Shown one piece after another: positions 15,748-25,367 of a stretch of 58,833 nucleotides of DNA. The position numbers and the translations under genes are program-made. Position 1 is the first letter of the stretch. Every line of letters begins with the position of its first letter. The notes under the pieces are model-generated. The model searched no databases and was not told the origin of the DNA. It worked only from the letters and a program-made list of their open reading frames with translations. The stretch spans positions 1-58,833 of the forward strand of contig CAJUNJ010000013.1 of assembly GCA_910587825.1 (NCBI GenBank). Direction: 5' to 3'. The DNA comes from an uncultured Christensenellaceae bacterium. Lineage in GTDB: Bacteria; Bacillota; Clostridia; Christensenellales; Borkfalkiaceae.

Positions 15748-16902
15748 ATGAAGATATTGCACACATCCGATTGGCATATCGGTAAAAAACTGATGGGTAG
15801 GGACAGGTATGATGAATTTCGTGCCGTCCTTTCCGAGATAGGTGAAATCTGCGTCAGCGAGAAGATAGAACTTGTTCTCGTTGCGGGCGATATATTCGAC
15901 ACTTATACGCCGTCTGCGGAAGCCGAAAAAATTTTTTATGAAGGAATAAAAAAAATTTCGAAAAATTCCGCAGTGCTTATAATAAGCGGCAACCACGACG
16001 ATTACGTTCGTCTTACCGCCGCCGCGGAGATAGCGCAGGATTGTAACGTTTACATTATCGGCAATAATCTGCAAGCGGTAAAGTGCAACGGCAATTTTGC
16101 CGTAAGACCGGTCGAAAGTCAAAGCGGTTACGTCATTTTTGAAAATGCCGAGGGGGAAAGGCTTTACGTAAATGTTTTGCCTTATCCCAATGAAGCGAGG
16201 TTTAAAGAGGGCAAAACGGATGAAAGCTTTACAGTAAAGATGACCCGCTGGATTGAATTCGGCGAGCGTGGAAAAACAGAAAATATTCCTTCTGTTTTTC
16301 TTTCACACATATTCGTTGCGGGCGGAAAGGTCGGCGACGGAGAAAGAGAGATAGACCTCGGCGGGGCAAGACTTGTTTCAATGCAGACGTTGCCCGATTG
16401 CGGTTACTGTGCTCTCGGTCATCTTCACAGACGGCAGAAACTCGGTAAAAACGCATATTACTGCGGTGCTATTATGCAGTTTTCTTTTGATGAAGCGGGT
16501 GCGGAGAAGTCGGTAAACGTATTTGATATCGATTGTGACGGTGTAAAAAACTTCAAAACCGTAGCGTTGCGTTCGTCAAAAAATCTGATTCGTTTACAGG
16601 CTAACGGCGCGTCGGCAGGGGTGGAGCTTTCAAAAAAATATCCCGAAAATTATGTTGAACTTACACTCAATCTTACCCAACCGCTTACGCCTAACGAAAG
16701 TTCTGCACTGCACGAATGTGAAAATATAATTTCTTTAAAAGCCAATGTTGCGTCAGAGGACGAAAAAGACGTACACATTTCCAATAAAGATAAATGTTCG
16801 TCGCAGCTTTTTACCGATTACTATAAAAGCGAATACGGCTGTGCGCCTTCTGAGGAATTGCTTGGTCTATTTCTTTCGCTTACGGAAACGGAGGAAGAAT
16901 GA
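15748..16902 (+). CDS. sbcD: Exonuclease SbcCD, nuclease subunit D
   Basis: SbcD is the Mre11-type manganese nuclease that, with SbcC, cuts hairpins and processes double-strand ends. The 384-residue protein has the metallophosphoesterase motifs in order: DWHIGK (residues 8-13), AGDIFD, SGNHDD and the late GHLHR. A carboxyl-terminal capping region completes it. Its stop overlaps sbcC by 4 nt, consistent with equal production of the two subunits. A promoter lies 88 nt upstream, divergent from the DnaD-like gene. Confidence 0.95.
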   Translation: MKILHTSDWHIGKKLMGRDRYDEFRAVLSEIGEICVSEKIELVLVAGDIFDTYTPSAEAEKIFYEGIKKISKNSAVLIISGNHDDYVRLTAAAEIAQDCNVYIIGNNLQAVKCNGNFAVRPVESQSGYVIFENAEGERLYVNVLPYPNEARFKEGKTDESFTVKMTRWIEFGERGKTENIPSVFLSHIFVAGGKVGDGEREIDLGGARLVSMQTLPDCGYCALGHLHRRQKLGKNAYYCGAIMQFSFDEAGAEKSVNVFDIDCDGVKNFKTVALRSSKNLIRLQANGASAGVELSKKYPENYVELTLNLTQPLTPNESSALHECENIISLKANVASEDEKDVHISNKDKCSSQLFTDYYKSEYGCAPSEELLGLFLSLTETEEE

Positions 16903-19556
16903 AGCCTGTCAAATTAAAGTTCAAGGGTATTAACAGCTTTTCGGAAGAGACCGAAATTGATTTTGACAAACTTATCCGCGGCGGAATTTTCGGAATTTTC
17001 GGCGATACCGGCAGCGGGAAAAGCACTATACTCGATTGTATCAATTTTGCGCTGTACGGACGCGTGGAACGCAGTAAGGAAAAGCTTGATATCATTAATT
17101 ACCGTTGCGACAGTGCGGAAGTAAAATTTGAATTTGACGTACTGACCGACGGCAAACGTAAAAATTATTCAGCCGAACGCAGTTTGAGAAAGAAGAGCGG
17201 AATTCATAAAGCAATGCTGTATGAAAACGGCGAATGCGTTGCGGACAGTCCGAAATCCGTAACGAAAAAAATAGAAAGCGTACTCGGCGTCAATGCCGAG
17301 GATTTCAGAAAGTGCATTGCATTACCGCAGGGTGAATTTTCACAGTTCGTCAAATCACAGCCGTCGGAGAGAATTAAACTTATAGAAAGGCTTTTTTCTC
17401 TTTCAAAATACGGAGAAACTCTCCGCAATAAAATAAAAGCACGCGAAGCTTCGGTTGAGTTGGAATATCAGAAGATAAACGCAACGATTGACACCTATTC
17501 GGACGTTTCGGCTGATAGTTTAAAAGAGCTTGAAAAAGATATAAAAAACAGTGTTAAAAATTTAGAAAGACTGAAAAGCGAAAATCAATCGGCGGAAAAA
17601 AAGTATTCGGAAATTAAAAAATTGTCTGAAAAATATTCGGAGTTGAAGACCGCCGTTGAAAAATTTGAAGAGTTACAAGCTGAAAAACCAAAAATCGAAA
17701 AGTTTAAGTCTGTTCAAAAAGCATTGCCTTTTTGTAATACGGCAATAGAAGCGGACATCGAACTTTGCGAAAAAAACAAAAAAATTGCAGAAGCCGAAAA
17801 TGAGATTTTCAAGATAGACAGGGAAATTTTAAGGCAAAGCGAAGAACACGGAAAGTTGAAAAGCCGTCTTGAAGACGAAAAATTGGAAGATGAAATTTCA
17901 ATCTGTAAAGAGCTTAAAGCAAAGTATTCAACATGCAACGGCAAGCCCGAAAAACTTTCAAAATTATCCGAAGAGCTTAAAATCAGACGCGACGAGTTTA
18001 AAAATAAAGAAAAAGAACTTTCAAAATATATAGATTGCGTCAAACTTGCGGAAAAGAACGTTGCGGATACAAATAAACTGCTTGAAGATTACGTGGGAAA
18101 AGATTTGCAACATCTTATCAACGTCGATTTTAAAGGTGCGCTGTTGAAAGACGAGTATGTAAGTACGCTTGATTATTTTGCCGGTCTTAACGGTCAGGTT
18201 AAATTTTATAACGACGGTTCCGAACTTTACGGTTTTATTTCAAAAGAATTGAAAAATCAAATTGAAATTTATAAGGACAGGGTATATCAGGTTAAAGATT
18301 TTAATCTTGCCGATGCACAGAAAAAACTTGAAAGCATTCAGTCTGCCGACAGGGAGCGTGAAAAACTTAATAAGCTGTTAAACGATAAAAAACTTGAATT
18401 GACGCAGGCACAGTCGAAAGTTGAAACTTGTCAAATTGAATTGAGGCATATACGTGAAGACGGTGAAGCGCTCAGAAAGCAGAGCGACGAAATAAAAAGT
18501 GAGCTCGAAAAAATATTCGGCGGTTGCGGCGGAGATTACGCGAGGGTTATAGAAAATAATTCCGAACGTCTAAAAAATCTTGAAAACCTTCAAAAACAGC
18601 TTAACGACGGGCTTGAAAATTTAAATAAAAGTATTAACCGGTTAAAAGTAGACAACGCTTCGAAGTGCGCAGAACTAAAAGCTTTAAAAACGCAAGCCGA
18701 CGAGCTTAATGAAAAATGCAAAACCGCAATTATGCAGTCGGGTTGCGACAGCGTTGTCGAGTGCCGTAAACTTATAAAGGAATATTCCGAATACGTAGAC
18801 GCCGAAAGTTCGATTGAAAAGTTTGAAAAAGAGCTAATTACATGCGATACCAAGATTAAGGAGCTTGAAAGCGTAAAGGGGATAAAAGAATTTAATTATT
18901 TGCTTTTGGACGAGGCGGAAGAATTTAAAAACAAAATTTTTTCTGAACTTACGCGGGCAAACAGCGATTTGGCGGTAAAATCCGCCGTAAGAGAAAAATC
19001 AGCGGAACGGTTGGAGCAGAAAAAACAACTTGAAATTCAACTTGCGGGAACCGTTAAGGAACGTAATTTAATTGCACAGCTTAAAGAATTGACGAAAGGC
19101 AATAAATTTATGGAGTATATTGCCAACGAATATCTTTGCGATATATCCAAACTTGCGTCGTCAACACTTTTAAATCTTACTGACGGAAGATATTTTCTTA
19201 CCTATACCGACACGTTTAACGCGGGAGATAATTTTAACTGCGGAAATTTAAGGGGGGTTAACACGCTTTCGGGCGGGGAAATTTTTCTTGTATCGCTATC
19301 GCTTGCACTTGCGCTGTCGCAGACAATTTGCGCTTCGATGAAATCAATAGAGTTTTTCTTTCTTGACGAAGGCTTCGGCACGCTTGATTCTACGCTTGTC
19401 GACACGGTAATGAATGCGCTTGAAAAGCTTAAAAGTTCGCGTTTTACCATCGGAGTTATAAGTCACGTTGAAGAACTTAAACACAGAATAGATAACAAAA
19501 TAACCGTAAAGAAAGCAACGGAAAGCCACGGTTCTACTGTGGAAATAAGTTGCTGA
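16899..19556 (+). CDS. sbcC: Exonuclease SbcCD, ATPase subunit C without a zinc-hook motif
   Basis: SbcC is the SMC/Rad50-like ATPase that holds DNA ends for SbcD. The 885-residue protein has Walker A GDTGSGKS at residues 35-42, a Q-loop region (ALPQGEFSQFVKS), long coiled coils from about 190 to 700, the signature TLSGGEIFLVSLSLALALSQ and Walker B FFFLDEGFGTLD. Cysteines are scattered but no CxxC pair occurs anywhere, so the zinc hook at the coiled-coil tip of most Rad50/SbcC proteins is absent. The central segment around 385-435 may replace it. It is coupled to sbcD. Confidence 0.93.
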   Translation: MKPVKLKFKGINSFSEETEIDFDKLIRGGIFGIFGDTGSGKSTILDCINFALYGRVERSKEKLDIINYRCDSAEVKFEFDVLTDGKRKNYSAERSLRKKSGIHKAMLYENGECVADSPKSVTKKIESVLGVNAEDFRKCIALPQGEFSQFVKSQPSERIKLIERLFSLSKYGETLRNKIKAREASVELEYQKINATIDTYSDVSADSLKELEKDIKNSVKNLERLKSENQSAEKKYSEIKKLSEKYSELKTAVEKFEELQAEKPKIEKFKSVQKALPFCNTAIEADIELCEKNKKIAEAENEIFKIDREILRQSEEHGKLKSRLEDEKLEDEISICKELKAKYSTCNGKPEKLSKLSEELKIRRDEFKNKEKELSKYIDCVKLAEKNVADTNKLLEDYVGKDLQHLINVDFKGALLKDEYVSTLDYFAGLNGQVKFYNDGSELYGFISKELKNQIEIYKDRVYQVKDFNLADAQKKLESIQSADREREKLNKLLNDKKLELTQAQSKVETCQIELRHIREDGEALRKQSDEIKSELEKIFGGCGGDYARVIENNSERLKNLENLQKQLNDGLENLNKSINRLKVDNASKCAELKALKTQADELNEKCKTAIMQSGCDSVVECRKLIKEYSEYVDAESSIEKFEKELITCDTKIKELESVKGIKEFNYLLLDEAEEFKNKIFSELTRANSDLAVKSAVREKSAERLEQKKQLEIQLAGTVKERNLIAQLKELTKGNKFMEYIANEYLCDISKLASSTLLNLTDGRYFLTYTDTFNAGDNFNCGNLRGVNTLSGGEIFLVSLSLALALSQTICASMKSIEFFFLDEGFGTLDSTLVDTVMNALEKLKSSRFTIGVISHVEELKHRIDNKITVKKATESHGSTVEISC

Positions 19557-19566
19557 GGAGAAGATT

Positions 19567-21246
19567 TTGCCTAATATTTTAGCAACGCCTACAACGTTAT
19601 GGTATGATTTTAATGATTCACTGGATATAAATCCCGTAGTTACAGGGCAAAAACGCCGTGACGGAGTTGTTTTCGAAAGCGTAAATCTGCTTGGCAGGGA
19701 GACCGGTGCCGGCAGGGTAAAAATTTATGGAACTTTTGCGTCCGGCGAAGCTTCGCCTGCGCAAGAGACTGTTATCATTTTTCCAGACAGTGCAGACGGA
19801 ATAGATGAAAATATTTTAAAAATGTTTGTCGATAAAGGCTATTCGGCTTTTATGGTAGATTACCGCGGCGAATGGGACGGGGCGGAAGATTTTACGCGTT
19901 ATCCCGAAAATATTTCTTATGCAAACACGGCAAAATGCGGAAGGCATAAGGACTTTGTTGACGAGTCTGCTGATAAGACGTGCTGGTATGAGTGGGTCGC
20001 GGTAGGTATATATGCCCGCAGATATGTTGCCGAACGTACGGGTAGTGATAATATAGCCGTTATGGGTATACGAGACGGCGGCGAAATAGCTTGGAAGCTT
20101 GCCGTTGCCAAAAAATTTTCATGCATAATTCCCGTATGCGCCGCAGGCTGGCAGGCATATGCGGGTATAAGCAAATACAAGTCGGACGAAAAAGAGCTTG
20201 ACAGCGAAAGATACCGTTTTATTGCGGGAATAGATTCGCAGGCGTATGCGCCTTACGTTCAGTGTCCTATAATGTTGCTGTGTTCTACGACGGACTCAAG
20301 ATTCGATTACGACAGGGCTTACGATACGTTCTCACGTATCAATCCCGATTATGCAAACGAAAGTGTTATTTCGTATTCGGTACAGGGAAATTCTTCGATT
20401 GATTTAAACAGTTCGGTAAATATGTTTATGTATCTTGACAAATATCTTAAACACAGAACCGTATTCGTTCCCCGCCCCGTAGAAATAACTGTCGGTGTTG
20501 ACAACGAACAAAATCTTATTGCAAATGCAAAGTTTGACAATCTCGGGGTTGTAGAAAGCAGCGGACTGTATTTTGCCGAAGACTGTCTTGACCCTTCAAT
20601 AAGGGAATGGACGAAATGTGCGGACTCGCAAAAAATTTCCGACAGCGAAAGAAAATTCTATGTCGATATTTACGAGGAAACTTCTGTTTTGTTCGTTCTC
20701 GGATATGCCAAATATACAAACGGCTTTACTATATGGTCAAAAATCGGAATAAAGAAGATAAGCGGCAGATTCAAAAATACCTGCGGAAAGTGCAGGGTGA
20801 TTTACACAAATAAAAACGGCACCGACGGGTTTTATGTTGCCGACCCGCATTCGATGTCGGTCGGCGGTATATTCTTTGCGGGCGACGGCTCTGCTCCGTT
20901 AATGGTTGACAAGGCTAAGGGAATAAAGGGTATTTATTCTCCGTTCGGACTTACCACTTACAGAATGAATAGTCCGAGATATTCTCCGGTAAAAGAAAAT
21001 ATTTTGATGATTGACGTATTTTGCGACGAGACTTCGGAAATGACTTTTGTCATAGAAGATTCGAATGAGAAAGAAATATATAAATACAGTCAAAGTATTC
21101 TCGGCGGCGTTTGGCAAAGTCTGATTATCGAAAGCAAATTATTTAAAACTGTAAACGGCGTCCAATTAAGCGATTATGCTCATAACATAAGGTTTTGTAT
21201 AACTTGTGAAGGGAATTACGCTATAAACAACGTAATGTGGCTTTAA
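19567..21246 (+). CDS. Alpha/beta-hydrolase-like protein with lost nucleophile
   Basis: The 559-residue product has an amino-terminal half resembling an alpha/beta hydrolase: strands VIIFPDSADG and YSAFMVDYRGEWDG, then a nucleophile elbow. The elbow reads VMGIRDGGE (G167-I-R169-D-G-G), so arginine sits where the catalytic serine is expected. The carboxyl half is predicted beta-rich and includes EITVGVDNEQN and the ending NYAINNVMWL, which look like a galactose-binding or jelly-roll fold. No signal peptide is seen. The start is a TTG 7 nt after GAGGAG; this is the best ribosome site available. It sits between sbcC and lepB. A non-enzymatic or binding role is inferred; specific function unknown. 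Confidence 0.65.
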   Translation: MPNILATPTTLWYDFNDSLDINPVVTGQKRRDGVVFESVNLLGRETGAGRVKIYGTFASGEASPAQETVIIFPDSADGIDENILKMFVDKGYSAFMVDYRGEWDGAEDFTRYPENISYANTAKCGRHKDFVDESADKTCWYEWVAVGIYARRYVAERTGSDNIAVMGIRDGGEIAWKLAVAKKFSCIIPVCAAGWQAYAGISKYKSDEKELDSERYRFIAGIDSQAYAPYVQCPIMLLCSTTDSRFDYDRAYDTFSRINPDYANESVISYSVQGNSSIDLNSSVNMFMYLDKYLKHRTVFVPRPVEITVGVDNEQNLIANAKFDNLGVVESSGLYFAEDCLDPSIREWTKCADSQKISDSERKFYVDIYEETSVLFVLGYAKYTNGFTIWSKIGIKKISGRFKNTCGKCRVIYTNKNGTDGFYVADPHSMSVGGIFFAGDGSAPLMVDKAKGIKGIYSPFGLTTYRMNSPRYSPVKENILMIDVFCDETSEMTFVIEDSNEKEIYKYSQSILGGVWQSLIIESKLFKTVNGVQLSDYAHNIRFCITCEGNYAINNVMWL

Positions 21247-21249
21247 AAT

Positions 21250-21927
21250 ATGACCGAACTTAGTAGAAGTTTATATTCAGAAGATAAAAAATCAAAATTA
21301 AATATATTATTAAACGTTTTAATAATTTTAATAGCCGTACTTTTAGTGTTCGAATTACTGTTTTCGGCAAACTACTCTGGTATTTACGTCGTCGGTCCGT
21401 CGATGAATAATACATTGACGGGGGCTGATGCGGAAAATGAAGCCGGCGGAGATTACGTTTACGTCAACAGACGCGTCAAACCCGATTACGGAGATATAGT
21501 CGTCGTCGCGAAAGATGAAGAAACGACTATAATTAAAAGGGTAATTGCTCTCGGCGGAGACAGGATAAAGCTTGTAAACGGAAAATTATATATAATGTAT
21601 AAGGGCGACGATGAGTTTACGGAGATAGAAGAAGAATATGTGTCGCCCGAAAACAATACCGGCGAAGGTAACCAACCTTTGGATTTTCCGACCAGACACG
21701 GAGCTATTGTAAGCAGCGGTTTTCTTGTCAGGGAAAATCATATGTTCCTAATGGGGGATAACAGAGATTGGAGCCTTGACAGCAGGGAAGGCGGCGGCAG
21801 GGATTTTCCTGTTTCTTCGCTTTACGGCGTAGTCACAAGCTGGTCATTGAACGGAAAAAAATTTTTTACGGCAATTCATACCTATTTTCATTTCGATTTA
21901 CCGCGGTATTTCGGAATAAAAAAATAA
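21250..21927 (+). CDS. lepB: Signal peptidase I
   Basis: LepB removes signal peptides from exported proteins. The 225-residue protein has one amino-terminal membrane helix (about 19-40). It then has box B with the nucleophile serine (GPSMNNTL, S51), box D with the general-base lysine (TIIKRVIALGGD, K96) and box E (MGDNRDWSLDSREGG). This is the Gram-positive single-helix class S26A. The gene starts 3 nt after the preceding stop with no clear Shine-Dalgarno site, suggesting reinitiation. Confidence 0.95.
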   Translation: MTELSRSLYSEDKKSKLNILLNVLIILIAVLLVFELLFSANYSGIYVVGPSMNNTLTGADAENEAGGDYVYVNRRVKPDYGDIVVVAKDEETTIIKRVIALGGDRIKLVNGKLYIMYKGDDEFTEIEEEYVSPENNTGEGNQPLDFPTRHGAIVSSGFLVRENHMFLMGDNRDWSLDSREGGGRDFPVSSLYGVVTSWSLNGKKFFTAIHTYFHFDLPRYFGIKK

Positions 21928-21945
21928 ATTTACGGAGATTTTAAT

Positions 21946-22215
21946 ATGCGCGCAGTAGTTACGGTTGTAGGAAAAGACAAAACGGGAATTATAGCAAAAG
22001 TAAGTTCCTTTCTTGCGGAAAGAGGTGTAAATATACTTGATATAAGCCAGACAATTTTGCAGGATTATTTTGCTATGATTATGCTTGTCGACTTGTCGCA
22101 AGCAAATATTCAGCTTTCTGTTCTTTCGGAAGAATGCGATAAGCTCGGTCGGAAAATATCTATGTCTATTCACGTCCAGCACGAAGAAATTTTTAATGCG
22201 ATGCACAAGGTTTAA
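21946..22215 (+). CDS. ACT domain-containing protein
   Basis: This 89-residue protein is a single ACT domain: the beta strand RAVVTVVGKDKTGIIAKVSSFL, the helix, then VNILDISQTILQDYFAMIMLVD. This stand-alone type is nearly always encoded beside the UPF0210 protein, as here (2 nt apart), so it may be a ligand-sensing regulatory partner. Amino acid binding is inferred from the fold. The ribosome site GGAG supports the start. Confidence 0.9.
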   Translation: MRAVVTVVGKDKTGIIAKVSSFLAERGVNILDISQTILQDYFAMIMLVDLSQANIQLSVLSEECDKLGRKISMSIHVQHEEIFNAMHKV

Positions 22216-22217
22216 AT

Positions 22218-23573
22218 ATGTTTAATTACAGCGACGTTTTGGAAACGATTAATATGGTGGAGAGAGAGCATCTCGACATCAGAACAGTAACAATGGGTAT
22301 TTCGCTTTTGCCGTGTATAAGTTGCAGCGCCGAAGATACCGCAAAAAAAGTGTACGATACAGTATGTAAAAAGGCCGAAAATATTGTTAAAATTACGCGT
22401 GACCTTTCACGCGAATACGGTATACCGATTGTAAACAAACGCGTATCAGTTACGCCTGCGGCTATTGTTTGCGCGCCTTTTGCCGAAAAATCGCATCTTA
22501 TAGGTAAAGCGCTTGACAATGCCGCCAAAGAACTCGGTATCGATTTTCTCGGCGGATATTCCGCGCTTGTGCATAAAGGAATGGCGGACTACGAAAAGAA
22601 GTTTATACTGAGTATTCCCGAAGTTCTTGCAAACACGGAAAGGTTGTGTTCTTCGGTCAATATCGGCTCGTCCAAGTCGGGTATAAATATGTCTGCCGTC
22701 GGACTTATGGGCGAAATTATCAAACAGACCGCAGAAGCAACTGCCGAAAAAGACGGCTTCGGCTGTGCCAAGCTTGTCATATTCTGTAATGCGGTGGAAG
22801 ACAATCCGTTTATGGCTGGCGCGTTTCACGGCGTAGGCGAAAGCGGAACGGTAATAAACGTCGGGGTGTCCGGCCCCGGGGTTGTACAGCACGCAATCGA
22901 AAGTATTCCCGAAGCGGATTTAAGCGAACTTGCCGAAATGATTAAACGTACCGCGTTCAAGATTACGCGTGCGGGACAGTTGATTGCAAGAGAAGCGGCA
23001 AAGCGTCTTAATGCGGAGTTCGGCATTGTAGATCTTTCGCTTGCCCCTACTCCGACGCGTGGCGATTCTGTTGCGCAAATTCTGGAAGAAATGGGGCTTG
23101 AAAGCGTTGGGACCCACGGTACTACGGCGTGTCTTGCAATGCTTAACGATGCGGTCAAAAAGGGCGGTGTAATGGCAAGTTCACGCGTCGGCGGTTTGTC
23201 GGGTGCGTTCATTCCAGTATCGGAAGATGTGGGTATGATTGAAGCGGCGCAAAGGGGAACGCTGAATATGGACAAGCTTGAAGCAATGACGGCTGTCTGT
23301 TCGGTCGGGTTGGATATGATTGCCGTTCCTGGTGATACGCCTGCTTCTACGCTTAGTGCGATTATTGCGGACGAAGCGGCAATAGGTATGATAAACAACA
23401 AGACAACTGCGGTAAGAATTATTCCAGCTCCCGGTAAAGGCGTCGGCGATACCGTCAATTTCGGCGGATTGCTCGGACGTGCGCCCATTATGCCCGTTCA
23501 CGGCGAAAGTGCGGAAAAATTTATAAAAAGGGGCGGGCTTATTCCTGCGCCTATACATTCAAATAAAAATTAA
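22218..23573 (+). CDS. UPF0210 / DUF711 (PFL-like) protein
   Basis: The 451-residue protein belongs to the UPF0210 family, whose members have a fold related to pyruvate formate-lyase but no glycyl-radical chemistry shown. Recognisable blocks are MVEREHLDIRTVTMGISLLPC, the ALVHKGM segment, VEDNPFMAGAFHGVGE, GVSGPGVV, and the late PAPGKGVGDTVNFGGLLGRAPIM. Function is not established. It follows the ACT-domain gene directly, a widely conserved arrangement that suggests the two act together. Confidence 0.9.
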   Translation: MFNYSDVLETINMVEREHLDIRTVTMGISLLPCISCSAEDTAKKVYDTVCKKAENIVKITRDLSREYGIPIVNKRVSVTPAAIVCAPFAEKSHLIGKALDNAAKELGIDFLGGYSALVHKGMADYEKKFILSIPEVLANTERLCSSVNIGSSKSGINMSAVGLMGEIIKQTAEATAEKDGFGCAKLVIFCNAVEDNPFMAGAFHGVGESGTVINVGVSGPGVVQHAIESIPEADLSELAEMIKRTAFKITRAGQLIAREAAKRLNAEFGIVDLSLAPTPTRGDSVAQILEEMGLESVGTHGTTACLAMLNDAVKKGGVMASSRVGGLSGAFIPVSEDVGMIEAAQRGTLNMDKLEAMTAVCSVGLDMIAVPGDTPASTLSAIIADEAAIGMINNKTTAVRIIPAPGKGVGDTVNFGGLLGRAPIMPVHGESAEKFIKRGGLIPAPIHSNKN

Positions 23574-23585
23574 GAGGTAGCTATT

Positions 23586-25361
23586 TTGAAAAGACAAGAC
23601 GTGAAACTGCAATATAAATGGAAGACCGAAGATATTTTTTCTTCTGACGAAGAATGGGAAAAGTGTTATGAACAAGCCGAAAAAACGTTGGATTTTTCTG
23701 CGTATGCGGGTAAACTAGGCGACAGCGACGTTCTTTTAAGCTTTTTCAAACACGACGACGAATACAGTATTGTGTTGGGAAAGCTTGCGACTTACGCGCA
23801 TTTGAAACACGACGAGGATACGTCGGTATCTAAATATGCTTCGTATTACGCCAAAACAGGCTCTCTGTTTGCAAAATATTCTACCGCACTTGCGTTCTTC
23901 GAACCCGAAATGGCAAAGCTTGAAGAAAATTATCTTAAATCCCTTATTTCGGACAAACGGTTTGCCGACTACGATTATATAATAAAAAAGATTATAAAGC
24001 GTAAACCGCATACTATTTCCGAGCAGGAAGAAAGGCTTATGGGAATGGCTGGCGAGATATTCGATAATTTTAACGATACTTTCGGCATGATTGACAATAT
24101 AGATTTGCCTTTGCCCGAAATAGAGTGGGAAGGCAAAAATATAAGGTTGACCCACGGCGTTTACGGAATTATAATGCACTCCGAAAACAGGGAAAAGAGA
24201 AGGGAAGCCTATGAAAAATATTACGGGGCTTATACATCTTTAATAAATACCATAACTTCGGTTTACAGCGGTAACGTAAAAAAGGACGTATATCTTAGTA
24301 AGGTTTATAAATACGGTTCATGTCTTGAACGGGCTCTTTTGGAAGAAGATGTAGACCGTTCTGTATACGACAACCTTTTAAATACGGTAGATAAAAATCT
24401 TCCTTCAATGCACAGGTATATTGCCGACAGAAAAAAAATACTCGGTTATGATAAACTTTATTTTTACGACGTAAACGCTCCGCTTGTCGGTGGCGCGGAC
24501 TTAAAGCTTACTTATGACGAAGCTTATGCGTACGTAATTAAGGGACTTGCGCCTTTGGGTAAAGAATACCAAAGTCTTTTAAAACGCGGGTATGACGAAA
24601 GATGGATAGACGTTGAAGAAACCGACGGCAAGAGAAACGGCGCGTACAGCACGTTCTGTACGGGCGTTCATCCATACGTTCTTTTAAATTACCAGCCGAC
24701 GACGTTCGATGTGTTCACCATTGCTCACGAGATGGGGCATTCGCTTCACAGCTATTTTTCAAGTGTAAACCAGCCCAACGCCAAGACATTTTATACGATT
24801 TTTGTGGCGGAAGTTGCAAGCACGGTCAACGAAGTTCTGCTTTTGAAATATATGCTTAACGATGCCAAGGATGAAAATCTTAAAAAATATCTGTTAAACT
24901 ATTATCTTGACACTATACGCGCAACATTGCACAGGCAGGCGATGTTTGCAGAATTTGAATACGGCGCGCATACGATGTCGGAAAGGGGTGAACCTCTTAC
25001 AAAAGACAATCTTTGCAAACTTTATTCGGAAATAGGCAAAAAGTATTACGGGGAAGATATTGAACACGATTACAATATTTCCTGTGAGTGGGCAAGAATA
25101 CCGCATTTTTACAGGGCGTTCTATGTCTATAAATACGCAACGGGAATTATTTCAGCAATAAATATTGCAAACAGAATTTTGACGGAAGGGGACGTAGCGG
25201 TAAAAGATTACTTCAAATTTTTATCGGGCGGTTCGTCAACCGATCCGGTGTCGTTGTTGAAGCTTGCAGGTGTAGATCTTACAACCCAGCAGCCGTTTGA
25301 CTTTGCAATGCGTGAATTTGATAATACGTTGACCGCATTTGAAAAATTAATGGGAATATAA
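23586..25361 (+). CDS. pepF: Oligoendopeptidase F
   Basis: PepF is a cytosolic zinc metallopeptidase of family M3 that trims short peptides. The 591-residue protein has the zinc motif HEMGH at residues 381-385, with the third ligand expected in the FVAEVASTVNE helix about 25 residues later. It also has the amino-terminal helical domain and the YNISCEWARIPHFYRAFYVYKYATG substrate-side block. It starts with TTG, 7 nt after AGAGGT. Length is typical. Confidence 0.95.
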   Translation: MKRQDVKLQYKWKTEDIFSSDEEWEKCYEQAEKTLDFSAYAGKLGDSDVLLSFFKHDDEYSIVLGKLATYAHLKHDEDTSVSKYASYYAKTGSLFAKYSTALAFFEPEMAKLEENYLKSLISDKRFADYDYIIKKIIKRKPHTISEQEERLMGMAGEIFDNFNDTFGMIDNIDLPLPEIEWEGKNIRLTHGVYGIIMHSENREKRREAYEKYYGAYTSLINTITSVYSGNVKKDVYLSKVYKYGSCLERALLEEDVDRSVYDNLLNTVDKNLPSMHRYIADRKKILGYDKLYFYDVNAPLVGGADLKLTYDEAYAYVIKGLAPLGKEYQSLLKRGYDERWIDVEETDGKRNGAYSTFCTGVHPYVLLNYQPTTFDVFTIAHEMGHSLHSYFSSVNQPNAKTFYTIFVAEVASTVNEVLLLKYMLNDAKDENLKKYLLNYYLDTIRATLHRQAMFAEFEYGAHTMSERGEPLTKDNLCKLYSEIGKKYYGEDIEHDYNISCEWARIPHFYRAFYVYKYATGIISAINIANRILTEGDVAVKDYFKFLSGGSSTDPVSLLKLAGVDLTTQQPFDFAMREFDNTLTAFEKLMGI

Positions 25362-25367
25362 GGTACT

